Origin: Agaribacterium haliotis
GTDB lineage: Bacteria > Pseudomonadota > Gammaproteobacteria > Pseudomonadales > Cellvibrionaceae
Length of the DNA: 64,000 bases
Reading direction: 5' to 3'
Assembly (NCBI RefSeq): GCF_002312815.1
Contig: NZ_NKQJ01000005.1
Location: forward strand, 1-64,000
Below the pieces are notes generated by a model that was given only the letters and a program-made list of their open reading frames with translations, did not search any database and was not told the origin of the DNA. Shown piece after piece: positions 63,207-64,000 of this stretch (within the stretch, counting starts at the first letter, position 1; each line of letters opens with the position of its first letter). The translations under genes were made by a program, and so were the position numbers.

Positions 63207-64000
63207 ATCGGAATGTGAATAAGCAGCTGTGTCGCTACGCCATCATTCGTTTCACTCCGTTTGTAGAGACGGAGGAGTTTGCCAATATTGGTGTGTTTAT
63301 GCAGAGTCCTAAAGGCTTGCAATTTAAGCTGGAGCTGCGCAAGCAGGCTCGGATAACGCATTTTTTTGATGATTTAAACCCGGATGTATTTAGACAAGCC
63401 TTGCGTGAGCTTAAGCAAGAATTAGAGCGTATTTGTGAGCTTGGCAATTATGGCCCGGGCACTAAGCAGCTTGAAGCTTTGTTCAACGAAGTTGTGCGCC
63501 CTAGAGAAACGCTTTTGAACTTTAGTGATGTAAAAGCGGGCCTGTATCTTGATCCTGTAAAAGCGTTGGATGATGTTTTTTCTCATTTTGTGAGGCGGAA
63601 TTTTGTTACTCCAGAGTATAAAGAGCAGGCGATGGAAAAGTCTGTGCGCGGTATTCTCAAAGAGGCTGATCTTAATGGTTTATACAAGAGAAAAGAGCTA
63701 GGTGACAGCCTTTACAAAATGACTTTTCCTTTTGTGAAACAAGCAGAAAGTGGCACACGAGCTATCAAGCCTTTGCATTTGGCTTACGAAAAAGCGACCG
63801 ATGTGATCAATCACGGTGGGCAGTGGTTATTTAAGATTAATGAACTCAGAAATAGAAATGTTCTCGGTGAGAATTTGTTGCTTACCTTGGATTCTGAGCC
63901 TGCTAATCATGATGCCAAGGATGCTTATCACGATATTAAGAGACGCTTTCAGCGCGACTGTATTGCGCACACTGAAAACAGCAATAGAAATGAAATTTTG
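63203..64000 (+). CDS. DUF3037 family protein (partial, runs off the window)
   Basis: Starts ATG 63203 overlapping the kinase stop. CRYAIIRFTPFVETEEFANI and GVFMQSP form the DUF3037 signature near the N-terminus. 266 residues are visible with no stop before the window edge. The rest is helical with Lys/Arg-rich stretches. Its constant pairing with short HipA-like kinases suggests a partner or substrate, but this is inference. Confidence 0.78.
   Translation, partial: MNRNVNKQLCRYAIIRFTPFVETEEFANIGVFMQSPKGLQFKLELRKQARITHFFDDLNPDVFRQALRELKQELERICELGNYGPGTKQLEALFNEVVRPRETLLNFSDVKAGLYLDPVKALDDVFSHFVRRNFVTPEYKEQAMEKSVRGILKEADLNGLYKRKELGDSLYKMTFPFVKQAESGTRAIKPLHLAYEKATDVINHGGQWLFKINELRNRNVLGENLLLTLDSEPANHDAKDAYHDIKRRFQRDCIAHTENSNRNEIL

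Overview
The window is chromosomal DNA of a gammaproteobacterium. Gene order and family content suggest a marine polysaccharide degrader of the Cellvibrionaceae type (Cellvibrio, Saccharophagus or Teredinibacter relatives). That assignment is inference from three things: the lolCDE, DUF2062, comEC, exbBD, lpxK, kdsB, phosphatase, murB and the gacA, uvrC, pgsA, tRNA-Cys, tRNA-Leu orders, which parallel Pseudomonas and its relatives; large lipoproteins with Ser-Pro linkers; and the glycoside-degrading genes. No species can be named from sequence alone.

Layout. 1-1051: end of scpB and rluB. 1162-11434, minus strand: a likely galactoside-use region with a GH2 lipoprotein galactosidase, a YchJ protein, a sugar-porter permease, a large FG-GAP/UnbV lipoprotein and a membrane-bound AraC regulator. 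11951-14858: an aconitase of Bacteroidetes type, preceded by a 33-codon relic of the normal proteobacterial acnB. 15109-26338: housekeeping (miaE, a GGDEF-EAL protein, ppiB, glnS, cysS, a one-repeat voltage-gated channel, a fructosamine-kinase-like gene, djlA, an S1/P1 nuclease). 26389-33260: a small secreted protein, a YbbO-like reductase and a DUF1592/DUF1552 secreted pair. 33279-42655: small membrane, cold-shock, FMN glutamate-synthase-like, RluA-like, lipoprotein hydrolase, rsmC, rsuA and folD genes. 42912-43247: tRNA-Pro, tRNA-Arg and tRNA-His. 43629-60130: PilZ protein, lolCDE, comEC, exbBD and lipid A/KDO/peptidoglycan precursor genes, then gacA, uvrC and pgsA.

The last 4 kb differ. 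After pgsA come two 157-bp tandem copies of a strongly structured element, then tRNA-Cys and tRNA-Leu. Next are nested IS3-family remnants, a DUF3800-like gene framed by inverted CCGGGGACAGT-type repeats, the cut-off end of a UvrD-type helicase, and an ATGA-coupled HipA-like kinase/DUF3037 pair that runs off the window. This looks like an accessory island next to tRNA genes.

Two patterns run through the window. Short tandem repeats (12, 15 or 18 bp, nearly always in frame) sit inside otherwise conserved genes (scpB, fructosamine kinase, comEC, lpxK, murB, a lipoprotein hydrolase) and just after others. Palindromic intergenic repeats whose hairpin tips read GGATG or CCATG occur at 11640-11800 and twice at 22239-22609.

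Best leads: the acnB replacement scar, the covarying tandem RNA-like element beside tRNA-Cys, the natural Glu-Asp-Trp-Thr-Asp channel filter that predicts calcium permeability, and the HipA-like/DUF3037 cassette.
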